From positions 4,365,677 through 4,429,676 of the forward strand of contig AP018269.1 of assembly GCA_003994795.1 (NCBI GenBank): DNA of 64,000 nt. Reading direction: 5' to 3'. This DNA comes from Cylindrospermum sp. NIES-4074 (GTDB taxonomy: Bacteria; Cyanobacteriota; Cyanobacteriia; Cyanobacteriales; Nostocaceae). The position numbers and the translations under genes were made by a program. Positions 27,395 to 37,800 of the stretch are shown in pieces. The notes below the pieces were generated by a model. That model saw only the letters and a list, made by a program, of their open reading frames with translations. It was not told where the DNA came from and did no database searches. Every line of letters begins with the position of its first letter. Position 1 is the first letter of the stretch.

Positions 27395-29311
27395 TTAATT
27401 TGGCGAACTCGTGAGTGCAGCTTTCATAGTTTGAAATATTTGGCTCTGATCAACTACTCCCCGAATACCGGGCACATCGTAAACACCGGAGCTATCTGTC
27501 ATCTGAAAACCTTGCCCCAAGAATCTTGTGAGAGTTGTTGAATAAGCACCTTGGTAGTAAACAGGCACAACCCGTCGGCTATGGCTACCCCAAAGATATT
27601 TTTTACTTGGATCAGAACCCCAGAAGTGACCGGCATCTGTGGGGTTGTGCTTGTTGAAAGTGATGTCCTTAGCGTTATATTTCAAACCTCTGGACACACT
27701 TGGATCTTGAGAAGTTAACTTCGAGGGAAAGTCATTATTTAATGTCAAGTAGTGGTCATGGTCAGCAGTAACTATGAGTAAGTTCTTACTCCAACCGCCA
27801 TTATTGTTAATCCAGGTAATGACTTCCTGAACTGCTTTGTCGAAGTCGTTCATGGTACCGATGAGGTTATCCATGTTGTTGTCATGAGCAGCCCAGTCGA
27901 TGTCACCTCCCTCTATCATTAGCCAGAAGCCATCTGGGTCTTTACCGAGAACGGTTAGAGCCGCTTTGCTCAGATCAGCCAAAGTGGGATTTTCGTTAAT
28001 TTCTCTGGCAATGAAGGTAGCGTCAGTTTCACCAGGAGAAAGAGGACGGACAGTATCAGGGTTAGGAGTTTGATTTGCAGAAGTTGTTGAACTAAAGAGT
28101 GTAAACTGTCCTAAACCTGTTGTGCTGTAGTCCCCTTTGGAAGAACTAACGGGAATGTTGCCGTCTTGACCACGAGCGCCATACAAACCAAATAACTTGC
28201 CGCCAGTATTTGGATCGACTGATGCAGCTGTGTTTAAAAGTGTCTGAGTTGCATTAGGCCCACGCTCCAAAAAGGTGTAGCCGTAGCGATTGTTAGGATT
28301 TGATGAAGCAGGCGCTGAACAAGCGGTTTCATTGCTCAGGGCTGTTTTACCAGTCAACTCTTTGTAAGTAGATGCCTTGATGTAAGTGTAGCTAATGTTA
28401 TTACAGACTGGCCCTGAACTGGTAGCGTTCTGGTGATCTAATGGATGACCGCCGCCCAAAATAACGGTAGGCTTAAAGTTCAGCAATGCCTGTTGCAAAA
28501 TACTGTCTTGATTAGCCTTGTTAGGATCGTAGTCACTATCGTACTTATTACGACGATTGACGAAAGAGACAGCAGCACCGGGGGTTGCGTGGCTAACTGG
28601 CACTGAAGTTACCACACCTGTAGACTTACCTTGTTTTTGGGCAATTTCTACGATGGTTTCCAACTTCTGCTCGTAAATGTCTACGCCCATCGCGTTGTTA
28701 TAGCTCTTTACACCTGTATAAAGGGTCGTAGCGGTGTTAGCAGAGTCGGGATAGCTATACTTGATGTACTCTTTGTCATAAGTACCAGGGTTAGCAGGGG
28801 ATAGGGGAATCCAAGGCGTAGGGCCTCCCTTAGTTACGTCATAGCCTGTTAAGTTACCTGGTAGTAGACTGTTACCGACATCTGTAGTGCCGGGATTAAA
28901 AGGAGTGGGCTGGAATGAAAAGCCTGGACGAAGAGGACTTAGACCTGTAGTTGCACTAGTACCATCTACGGCGGAGTTACCCGATAATTTGACTAGATTA
29001 TTGGGATTACTTGGTGTATTTGACTGGATGGTTGTGCCGTAGGTAGTTACCAGTGCATATCCTGTCAGAGTTTGGAAGCTAAGACCGGAGCCTTTCCCAG
29101 CTGTGTAAAAGGCTCCGCCTTTAGCAACGGCACCGGCCCGCGCCATATTCCAACCCATACCGTCGCCAATCATGATAATTACGTTAATTCCATTACCCGC
29201 AGCGAGGGCAGGCTGAATGGCAGGATTACCAAATACCAGCAGCATAGGACAGAGAAAGCTAGCCATAGCAAAAGCTAGCAACCGCCTATAGTTTCCCAAA
29301 AATGAACTCAT
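27395..29311 (-). CDS. phoA: Exported PhoA-type alkaline phosphatase
   Basis: This 638-residue metal-dependent phosphatase has a signal peptide (about residues 1-38, ending QPALAAG). Metal and catalytic motifs match the alkaline phosphatase superfamily: MIGDGMGWN (about 46), the nucleophile serine in YPDSANTATT (about 187), GGDIDWAAHDNN (about 466), TADHDH (about 515) and the late histidine in HSRRVVPVY (about 577). It would release phosphate from organic esters outside the cytoplasmic membrane using two zinc ions and magnesium. It is the last gene of a four-gene unit that starts with a zinc-type CDF transporter. It is larger than E. coli PhoA because of insertions between about residues 90 and 180 and 290 and 430. 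Confidence 0.9.
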   Translation of the reverse strand: MSSFLGNYRRLLAFAMASFLCPMLLVFGNPAIQPALAAGNGINVIIMIGDGMGWNMARAGAVAKGGAFYTAGKGSGLSFQTLTGYALVTTYGTTIQSNTPSNPNNLVKLSGNSAVDGTSATTGLSPLRPGFSFQPTPFNPGTTDVGNSLLPGNLTGYDVTKGGPTPWIPLSPANPGTYDKEYIKYSYPDSANTATTLYTGVKSYNNAMGVDIYEQKLETIVEIAQKQGKSTGVVTSVPVSHATPGAAVSFVNRRNKYDSDYDPNKANQDSILQQALLNFKPTVILGGGHPLDHQNATSSGPVCNNISYTYIKASTYKELTGKTALSNETACSAPASSNPNNRYGYTFLERGPNATQTLLNTAASVDPNTGGKLFGLYGARGQDGNIPVSSSKGDYSTTGLGQFTLFSSTTSANQTPNPDTVRPLSPGETDATFIAREINENPTLADLSKAALTVLGKDPDGFWLMIEGGDIDWAAHDNNMDNLIGTMNDFDKAVQEVITWINNNGGWSKNLLIVTADHDHYLTLNNDFPSKLTSQDPSVSRGLKYNAKDITFNKHNPTDAGHFWGSDPSKKYLWGSHSRRVVPVYYQGAYSTTLTRFLGQGFQMTDSSGVYDVPGIRGVVDQSQIFQTMKAALTSSPN

Positions 29312-29355
29312 TGCAGTGCCTCTTAAAGTTAATTGAGCAAGTTGTTAGCAGTTAA

Positions 29356-29568
29356 CTATTGATAAAAATTCGGTTCCAGATGAGTATTAGCGAAATCTGT
29401 ATTTGAGTACGCAGTCGCACTAGGTTGAGTAGAGGACGGGGTATAAATTTGGTTGGCGGCAGCAGCTGGTTGTTGGTTTGGTGCTATCAAAGACAATAGG
29501 AGGGCAACAACTACACCAGATATAAACCAAGCTAATAAGCGCTGGTACTTGTTCAATAATGGAATCAT
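29356..29568 (-). CDS. Small secreted protein with a phosphatase-like signal peptide and EPNFYQ tail
   Basis: The 70-residue product (ATG at 29568; a GTG lies one codon upstream) is mostly a signal peptide, KYQRLLAWFISGVVVALLL, followed by about 35 residues rich in Ser, Thr and Pro. Its first 38 residues resemble the leader of the alkaline phosphatase encoded 44 bp downstream (NYRRLLAF). Its end, LEPNFYQ, matches the end of the protein encoded upstream. The position inside a same-strand gene row and the shared leader argue that it is expressed. The function is unknown. Confidence 0.62.
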   Translation of the reverse strand: MIPLLNKYQRLLAWFISGVVVALLLSLIAPNQQPAAAANQIYTPSSTQPSATAYSNTDFANTHLEPNFYQ

Positions 29569-29656
29569 CACAGTGTCTCCTTTGTGGAAGTTAAAATTTT
29601 GCTTGATGCTGGTTAGGCAAAAAATTTATAGTCGATTCAACCGAAAATTTCCTTCA

Positions 29657-30130
29657 CTAGTAGAAATTAGGTTCGTTCTCAGTCTCAGTTATGTAAGGCA
29701 CATATTGAGAGACTACATTAGGTTGGGGTGCAGATGCAGGTTGGGAATACTTGACAAAACCTAAAAGCTGTGCAGCACTGCTAAAATACTTTGTCCAGGG
29801 TTGAACTTTGGGGTTTTTCTGCCAATTAGTTTGAGTGACGGTTATTGATAACAGCGGAACTAGTTGTCCATAGTGTTCACCTAGAATATTGACTGTGAGG
29901 TCTGTCACTTCAGGATTTGACTCAAAGGTTTGCTGAATGGATTTTTTAGCTAGGGCTTCTGCTTCTTGCACCAGAGTTGGGAAGCTTTGGTTTTTTTGGG
30001 AGCTGAGAGTTAAGTTCAGTTGCCCAGTTTCTGCACGCGCTGATATTGCCATACTTAAAGAGATGATGACAGAAAGCAGCAAAATCTGGGGATAAGTTGC
30101 CCAGTTTCCTGAGAACAGACTTAATCTCAT
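29657..30130 (-). CDS. Secreted hypothetical protein ending EPNFY
   Basis: The 157-residue protein (ATG at 30130; a TTG lies one codon upstream) has a signal peptide ending SARA (about residue 33), a mixed alpha/beta domain of about 85 residues with VQEAEALAKKSIQQTFE and VTDLTVNILGEHYGQ, then a Pro/Gln linker ending in ENEPNFY. The start codon overlaps the stop codon of the CDF transporter gene (TGATG), implying translational coupling. I do not recognise the family. Its place between a metal transporter and alkaline phosphatase suggests a role in the periplasm. Confidence 0.75.
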   Translation of the reverse strand: MRLSLFSGNWATYPQILLLSVIISLSMAISARAETGQLNLTLSSQKNQSFPTLVQEAEALAKKSIQQTFESNPEVTDLTVNILGEHYGQLVPLLSITVTQTNWQKNPKVQPWTKYFSSAAQLLGFVKYSQPASAPQPNVVSQYVPYITETENEPNFY

Positions 30131-30864
30131 CAAATTAGCTCCTGTAAGGATGGAAATAATAACTTCTCTGCTTGTTGGCGATGCTGTTCGCTACAGTCTG
30201 TTGCTGGCAAACTACAAAAGCATTCAGCATTGGCAATCTTGGCGACTTTACCACGCAGACAATGAATGCTCTGAATCACCTGATTTGCAGCAAACAGGGC
30301 TATTAATGCCGCCACCAGCAAGCTGATGACGCCATCTGCCCAAGTCCAATTTAGCCAGATAACTGCGATCGCCGCTAGCACCGTTCCCACCGAACTCACT
30401 AAATCCGCCAAGATGTGAAGAAATACACCCCTGATATTGAGGTCATGATGGCTACATCCATGTAAATAAAGAGCATTAAAGCTGTTAACCCCCAGGCCAA
30501 GCAATGCGGTTGCTAACATCGGTAAGCCAAGAATCTCTGGAGATGGAGATTGCAGCCGAACCAGCGCTTCTTTCACTATCCAGCCAGCAATACAAGCCAA
30601 ACCTATGCCGTTAACTAGAGCTGCCAGCACTTCCAATCGATAGCGCCCAAATACAGTTCTCTTGGACATAGATCGAGATAACAATACAGCCACCAGTGCC
30701 AGACCCAAAGCTGCTACATCCGAAAGAATATGCTCTGCATCTGCTAAAAGGGAGAGGCTATGGCTCAAAATTCCCGCACTTAATTCCACACCAAAAAACA
30801 TACTCAGTAAAATTAGAGCAGTCCACAGTGCCTGGAGCTTTTGCTTAACTTGGTTTGATTGCAT
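30130..30864 (-). CDS. Zinc-type cation diffusion facilitator without a standard C-terminal domain
   Basis: The 244-residue protein has six membrane helices. Both metal-site helices carry the HxxxD signature of zinc-selective members: HILSD in helix 2 (about residue 44) and HILAD in helix 5 (about 149). A histidine-bearing loop, HGCSHHD, precedes helix 5. After helix 6 only about 40 residues remain, with CFCSLPATDC, instead of the usual ferredoxin-like dimerisation domain. It is the first gene of a unit leading to alkaline phosphatase, a zinc enzyme; supply of zinc to the periplasm is a possible role, though CDF proteins usually serve in metal export. A Fur/Zur-like palindrome lies 237 bp upstream. 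Confidence 0.87.
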   Translation of the reverse strand: MQSNQVKQKLQALWTALILLSMFFGVELSAGILSHSLSLLADAEHILSDVAALGLALVAVLLSRSMSKRTVFGRYRLEVLAALVNGIGLACIAGWIVKEALVRLQSPSPEILGLPMLATALLGLGVNSFNALYLHGCSHHDLNIRGVFLHILADLVSSVGTVLAAIAVIWLNWTWADGVISLLVAALIALFAANQVIQSIHCLRGKVAKIANAECFCSLPATDCSEQHRQQAEKLLFPSLQELI

Positions 30865-31100
30865 TGAACCTGAACTAACGGGGAAATTGATTGGAAGCTG
30901 ACTCGAATGCCAAGCTCTCAGTCAGATGCTTCTGTACTGAAAGCACCATGCTTAACACTTAAATATCTATACATACCTGCACAACTTTATCAATATAATG
31001 ATTAACACCTTAGTAAGGGATGTTTAATTTTAGGTAAAGCTAATATCAACATCTACACAACTAGCAGTTGTGATAATTTTTTCATCACTTATTTCTCAAC

Positions 31101-31113
31101 GATAATTATTATC
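31101..31113. promoter_or_regulatory. Fur/Zur-like palindrome upstream of the CDF transporter unit
   Basis: GATAAT-T-ATTATC is a perfect 6-1-6 inverted repeat, the core of known cyanobacterial Fur-family operators (Zur boxes of the TGATAATNATTATCA type). A partial copy, TGTGATAATTTTTTCATCA, lies 20 bp before it. The position, between the 3' end of the gene at 31133 and the CDF start at 30864, fits control of the CDF-phosphatase unit. Function is inferred from the motif alone. Confidence 0.5.
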
Positions 31114-31132
31114 ACGTCACATGATACCATGT

Positions 31133-31720
31133 TTACTGGTCTATTGAGGTGTTATTTTTCCGAGTCAATAACTTTTTTCGGTACATTATATTGATTACCC
31201 AAAAACAACCGAATACAGTTAAATGCAAATTAGAATTAATATGAAAAGGTACTGTTGTTGCAGTTAGTGTGCCGTTGTTATCAAGAGGAAAATTGTTAGC
31301 AACATCAGTCAAATAAATTGCTCCTCCTGATGTCTCTAGCACATAGCCACTAGCACCATTTGGATTTTTTCCAATTGAAAAACCATCTAGCGCATTGGCA
31401 GCACCAGTCTGCAAGATTTGTGCTGTACTAATTTGGTAGTTGAAATTAAAATTTTGTTCAACTAATAGTTGAGTCAAGTTATAACTGTCAAGCAGATTAT
31501 TTTTATTGTCATAAAATGACACCTGAAAGCTCGTCAGTTCATTGTCGCTGCTTCTAACGAAATCATCTAGGTTTATATTATTAAAGCTAAACGAACCCGT
31601 AAGATAATAGTTAGCATCTCCAGTCCAGCTTAGAGCAGTTGCTGGAGCAGTAAAGCTTAAAGATGCTATCCAACCTAGTATGCCGATGGTTGATAATTTC
31701 TTAATCATCTGAGTTTTCAT
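31133..31720 (-). CDS. Secreted protein with a degenerate C-terminal sorting signal
   Basis: This 195-residue protein has a signal peptide (about residues 1-30, ending APATALS) and a beta-rich body that includes GSFSFNNINLDDF and a hydrophobic C-terminal segment, LTVFGCFWVINIMY, followed by RKKLLTRK. The organisation is that of PEP-CTERM-like anchored proteins, but the usual motif before the helix is replaced by VPFHINSN, closer to the PFE-type cyanobacterial variant. The body resembles many short cyanobacterial surface proteins of unknown role. It lies between the CDF unit and the giant RTX gene, on the same strand as both. Confidence 0.72.
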   Translation of the reverse strand: MKTQMIKKLSTIGILGWIASLSFTAPATALSWTGDANYYLTGSFSFNNINLDDFVRSSDNELTSFQVSFYDNKNNLLDSYNLTQLLVEQNFNFNYQISTAQILQTGAANALDGFSIGKNPNGASGYVLETSGGAIYLTDVANNFPLDNNGTLTATTVPFHINSNLHLTVFGCFWVINIMYRKKLLTRKNNTSIDQ

Positions 31721-31825
31721 AAGTGGTAATTTCCAAGTTAATCAAGTAAAAGTCTAATATCCTTAAATTTATTGCATTTTGATATTTAAGGATATTGCAG
31801 GCATTGATTATTGTTATGACATTTT

Positions 31826-34800
31826 TTAACTAATCTCCCCTGTATACGAAGTAAAATTATTGCTGTTTAAGCTATAATTGAAATTTATCAGAGTAGCTAA
31901 AAGGATATTATTGGCATCAAAAATTAGAGTATTATTCCCAGACAAGGAAGTATGCAAACTGCCAAAAGATAGATTGCTACTTAATCCAATTAAATCTCCT
32001 TCTGCTAGGCGTAAATCCTGAATATTATCAGCATCGGTGGTTGTTCCAGGTTGCAAGACAAATATATCTTGTCCTGTTCCACCTACTAATAAATCACGAC
32101 CTAAACCACCAATCAAAATATCATTGCTATCTCCACCATAAAGGCGATCATTTCCAGCATTTCCAAACACTAAATCATTGCCAATACCACCATCTAAGGT
32201 ATCACGACCTAAACCACCTTTAAGAGTATCATCTCCCCCAACACCACTCAGGGTATTCATCCCATTGCTGGTGGAAGCATCAATGATATCATCACCAGAC
32301 CCACCCACAATACTGTTATCACCTGTTAGTCCTATAATTGTTTGTCCTGTAGGGTTGGTAATGGTAGTTTTGTTAATCGGCTGAATTGCTACTAAATCAA
32401 AGTTAGTGCTAACAATACCTCCTTTACCATCAGCAGCTTCTAATGTCACCGAAGATGTTTCTGTAATGGCAGGAGTACCAGTGAATTTGTATTGGTTGGT
32501 GTTGGTATCTAGTGCAAAATTCAGCCAGCTTGGTTTTGCAGTTAAGCTATAAATTAGTGAATCTCCTTCAGCATCAAATAAGATATTATTAGGTAAAGTG
32601 TAAACCCATGCAATTCCTGTTTGTAGTTGTTGACTGGGAATCTGATTCATAACCACAGGAGCATCATTAACTGAGGTAATATTCAAGGTATGAAAGACAG
32701 AATTGCTGTTAGTTGTACCATCATTAACAGTAAATTGAATAGTACGTGGTGTAGTTGTGGGATGATCACTGAGGTTTTGATAACTGATGGAACGGATAGC
32801 AGTTTGATAGTTAGCAACTGTCGCTGTTCCAGTCAAAGTTAATAAACCTGTATTGCTATTGAAGCTGCCTGTAATCCCGTTTTGGTTGGCAAACTTGAGA
32901 ATATCTTGATTGGAGATGTAGTTACCAATGCTGACGGTAGCACCTGTTAGATAAGTGCTATCTACGTCATTAATGGTTAAGTTACTATCAATAACAAGAT
33001 TGGCATTTTCGATGTAACTTAGAGTGCTATTAGTGGAGGTGATTATGGGTGATTCATCAATATTGGTGATGTCAATATTTAACTGTTTTTCATAGGTTAA
33101 ACCGCCTTGGTCTGTGGTTTTAAGGCGGACACTGTAACTATTCTTAGTTTCAAAGTCGAGAACAGCGTTAGTTTTGAGTTGATTGCCTGTAATACTAAAT
33201 AGGCTGTTGTCGGTTTCACTTACGTCTGAAACTAAGGTGTAGGTAAAGGTATCGCCATCATCAGTGTCAGTGCTACTTAATGTAGATACTAATGTCCCTA
33301 TTGGTTGATTTTCGCTAATAATATTAGTGCTAAGGTTAATATTGCTGGGGGCATCATTGACTGGTTTGACCTGAATGTTCACTTGTTGTATGGTTGTGCC
33401 ACCATGTCCATCTGTGACTGTGTATTCAAAGGTGGAAAGCCCATTAAAGTTGGTAATGGGGTTGAATACAATATTATTACCATCAGGACTAAGAGTAACT
33501 GTTGCTTTGGCAGCATTGGCAACTGATGTAATCTTTAATGCGTGACCATCTGCATCACTATCATTTGCCAGCAATGTACTAGAAAGAATATTTAAAGTTG
33601 TATCTTCATTCGTTTCTAAAGTGTCAGCAGCAGTTGTGGGGGCGACATTTTGATGAAAAATGAAATTATTAGCACTTAAAGCACTGGGATGGACTCCGTA
33701 AAGGGCAACATATTGATTCGGAGTGTTTCCTGTAAAATAAATCCAGGTATATTGATTGCCATTGAGCTTAGTGTTCTGTAGCCGCAAATCTTGTAAAGAA
33801 GTAACGTTATTAATTGCTGAAAAGTCAATTTTCTCATTGGGATCAGAGGGGTTAAAATCCCAAATTAAATTGTTGGCAACTAAACCATTCGCCCCTATAC
33901 TAAATCCATAGGATTCGCTATCAGGCACAACTACAAAGCGATCGCTCCCTGCACCACCATAAAGATTGTCTTTGTCTCCTTCAAGGTACAGGACATCATT
34001 GCCATCGTCACCTTGGAGAATGTCATCTCCTTCACCCCCAAATAGCACATCATCCCCTGCTCCAGCGTTGATAATGTTCGCCAAAGTGTTACCAATTAAC
34101 TGATTGTTTGTGGCGTTACCAGTGGCATAGATCGCTGAATCAATGAGGATTAGGTTCTCTAAATTTGGCTTGTCTACTATGGTGTAGTCAATTGCACTCT
34201 GAACAGTATCAGTACCTTCATTAGCATTTTCAACAATAGTATTGCTAGCCTGATCAATTATGTAAGTATCATCGCCTAAACCTCCAATTAGAGTATTATT
34301 GCTGCCTTGCCCATCGAGAATGTCATCGCCTGCCAGTCCTGTGAGGGTATTGTTAGCACTATTACCAGTGATAATATTATCAAGTTCGTTGCCTGTCCCA
34401 TTGACAGCACCTACTGCCAGCACTAGATTTTCAACATTGGGGGCAAGGGTATAGTTAACTGTGGAAATGACGGTATCGATACCTTCGTTGAGGAGTTCAG
34501 TGACAATATCACCAGAGTTGTCTACAAAATAAGTGTCATTGCCATCCGCGCCAATTAAAGTATCCGCACCTTCTACACCATTGAGAATATTATCAGCTAT
34601 ACTTCCTTGTAAACGGTTATTGAAGCGATTTCCTGTCCCGTTAATTGATTCTAATCCTGTCAACGTCAGGTTTTCAATGTTCTCTGAAAGAGTGTAGGAA
34701 ACATTAGCTTGCACGATATCGCTGCCTTCGTTAGCGCGTTCGATGATGCTATCCGCTCCATTATCAACAACATAGGTATCATTACCAGCACCGCCGACCA

Positions 34801-37800
34801 ACGTATCTGTGCCACCCTTGCCATCCAATACATTGTCACCCGTGTTACCAACAATGCGATTGGGAGCATCATTGCCCGTACCATTGATATTTGCACTGCT
34901 ACTTAGCACCAAGTTTTCCACTTCTGCTGCTAAAGTGTAACTGACATTGGATTGAACTGTATCAAAACCACCACCGGGTAACTCAATTACTATGTCATCC
35001 AGATTATCTACAACATAGGTGTCGTCTCCAATCCGACCAGTCATTATATCAGCCCCTGTATGTCCGTCAATTGTATTAGCACCAGCATCACCAGTCAGAC
35101 TGTCAGGTGATGCAGTACCGATAATAAAACCTGAAATTACAGGCGGTTGATAGAAGATGAAATTGGCAGAGGATAGCTGTAAAGAAGTTACATTGTATAG
35201 GTCTATATGTTGACCTGATGTTGACCCTTCCAGATAAACTTGCGTTGAAGTTGCGCCGAACAGTATATCTTGAGTAAATATTAACTGGCTAAAAGACGTA
35301 AGATTCGTAAAAGAAGTGAGATCAATCTTTTCTTGATGATTATTAACTTCAAAATCACCAATGAAATTACGCCAGTCACTACCTCGTTGAGCTGGATCAT
35401 TAACAACTATAAACAAATCGTTACCTTGACCACCTGAAGCATAGGCATAAACAGATCCAGGTTGTGCAAAGTAATCACCTTCTAGATAAAAGGTGTCATT
35501 GCCTTCGTTCCCTTCAAGATAATCGTTACCTGAACCGCCAATCAGCACATCGTCCCCTACCCCGCCATATAAGGCATCGTCTCCAGCACCGCCTTCAAGC
35601 CAATCGTTGCCAGGTGGTAATGGCTCTAAACCCGCAGATAGATCAACGTGATCTCCAAATAAGATATCATTGCCATCGCCACCATCAAGCAAATCGTTAA
35701 TGCCACGGGACGCAATCGTATCATTGCCTGCCAACGCAAAGGCACTAATATTGCTAGCAGGATTAGGGATAATTCCCTGATTATCGTTGCCTTGTGTACC
35801 CACTGGTAACAGCTCTGCCTGTATATGATCTCTATACAAGCTCAACAAAGCTTCATCTCTCATTAATCCAAAGCATTGTTCTGTAAGCTGGGCAGGTTGT
35901 ACGTTTTTTACCACAATGGTTTGTCCCGTCCCCAACTGCACTACGGTGTCATTGCCTTGAGCAACAAAGTTCAAATTTTTGTAGCTGTAGATGTTGTCAT
36001 AACCTACTAGCAGGATTTTTTCTCCTTGTGCAGCTAAGGTAAAGTCGGTAATCGTATCGGTGCTGCCTGCTTCCTTGCGGATTACAAAGATGTCTCCATC
36101 AGTACCACCTGTCAAAGTGTCATTACCAAGTCCACCGTCCAACCAGTCACGCCAACCACCGCCAGTGATATTGTCATTACCTCGCCCACCTTCCAAGCGA
36201 TTTGCCTGACTATTGCCAATGAGCGTATCGTTACCGTCACCAGCAAACACAAGCTCGATATTGGAATTAATCGTCAGATTTCGTCCAGCAATAGTGCTGG
36301 TAGTTCCAGTATTGAGGTTGATGGTGCTATTACCATCGACAGCAGCAGCAATGAGCGCATCTACACCGCCGCTGTCGGTCAAATTGCTCCGATTAGTGCC
36401 TGGTGTGATGCTGGTATTGCCAAACTCATTAGTGTAAACATATATATCATTGCCGTCATTTGGTTGACCGTACAGATCCAGTTTCCAACTTTTAAGCTCA
36501 CCCACTGTTCCACTAGCAGCATCAATCACTCGCAGTTGCCAGTTACCTCCGCTGGCTTCACCACGCACATGGGTAGAGTTCAGGCTAAAGCCTAATGTCT
36601 CAGGATTGGTATACCCTCGATCACTGGCTCCACTGCCTAATGCTTTTCCTGGACGATTGACAAGAATACTCTTTGTACCACTAGGCGCGGTTAGCTCAAT
36701 AATCAAATCGCCTGGAATAGCGTGTTCTAACTCTATCGAAATTTGAGCCGATTCAATCGTCAGACCACTTTGCATTGCAAGGGTACTTGTTACGCCAGTT
36801 AGATTTCCGTCAGGGATAGTCCAATTCAGTAGACCACTATTGCCCTTCACCCAATCCAAATATTCAAGGGTATTTTGTGACGGCCATACCTCTGCTAACC
36901 TTACTGCGGCTTTAGCATCCACACGCCCAAATCCGAAGTCATGGCTGGTATGCATACCACCACCGTTCCAGTTTTTGGCGGCATTAATTGTCCAGTCGGT
37001 GCTGTTTGCACCGTTGGCATTTTCTACCTGCGTTGCACTCATTGCCAAAATAGTTTGAACATCTCTGTATCCCAGATTGGGATTTGCCTCCAACATTAGA
37101 GCTACTACACCTGAAACAATGGGCGCGGCAAAGCTAGTTCCAGAACCTAATGTATAGTCTTGTCCAAAGGTTGATCCATCATCGTTAGTGGCACTATCAC
37201 CAGTCGTTGACACATAAGCACCCGCAGCACTTACCAATATGTTCGCTCCGGGATTACTTAAGCGGGTTGTACTAGGTTGTAGTCCACCCAAGTTATTTGC
37301 CGGATTAATCCCAGCGACTGTAATTGTTGCCCAGTTAGCCATAAGAGGATTTGTATTACTGTTACCTCCCGCCTGGCGATCGTTTCCAGAGCTAAAGACG
37401 ATGACTGTTCCCAATCCTCCCCGACCTTCCTCAATCGCCTTACCAATGCCCTCATCTATAGTGCCCAGTGGCAAAACAACGAAGGGGAAAGGGGTACCCA
37501 CTCCCCAGGAGTTGTTGACTACATCGTATTCTTTGAAGTGGGTGGTAGCTTGAGAAATTTGCAGTACAGCTTCGTCTGAGGCAAGTCCTTCAGTGCGTGG
37601 CACAGTATAGCCTGATAAGGTAGCACCATAGGCAACTCCTACACCACCCTCACCATTTTTTGCAGCGACCATAACACCTGCAACACTTGTAGCATGGGCA
37701 CTGAAGGTTTCTGGCACATTGCTAACCCCACTACTATTCAGGTTGTTCAGCCATGTTTTGTCAACATTGGACTGCAAGTCTGGGTGGCGATAGTTAAAGA

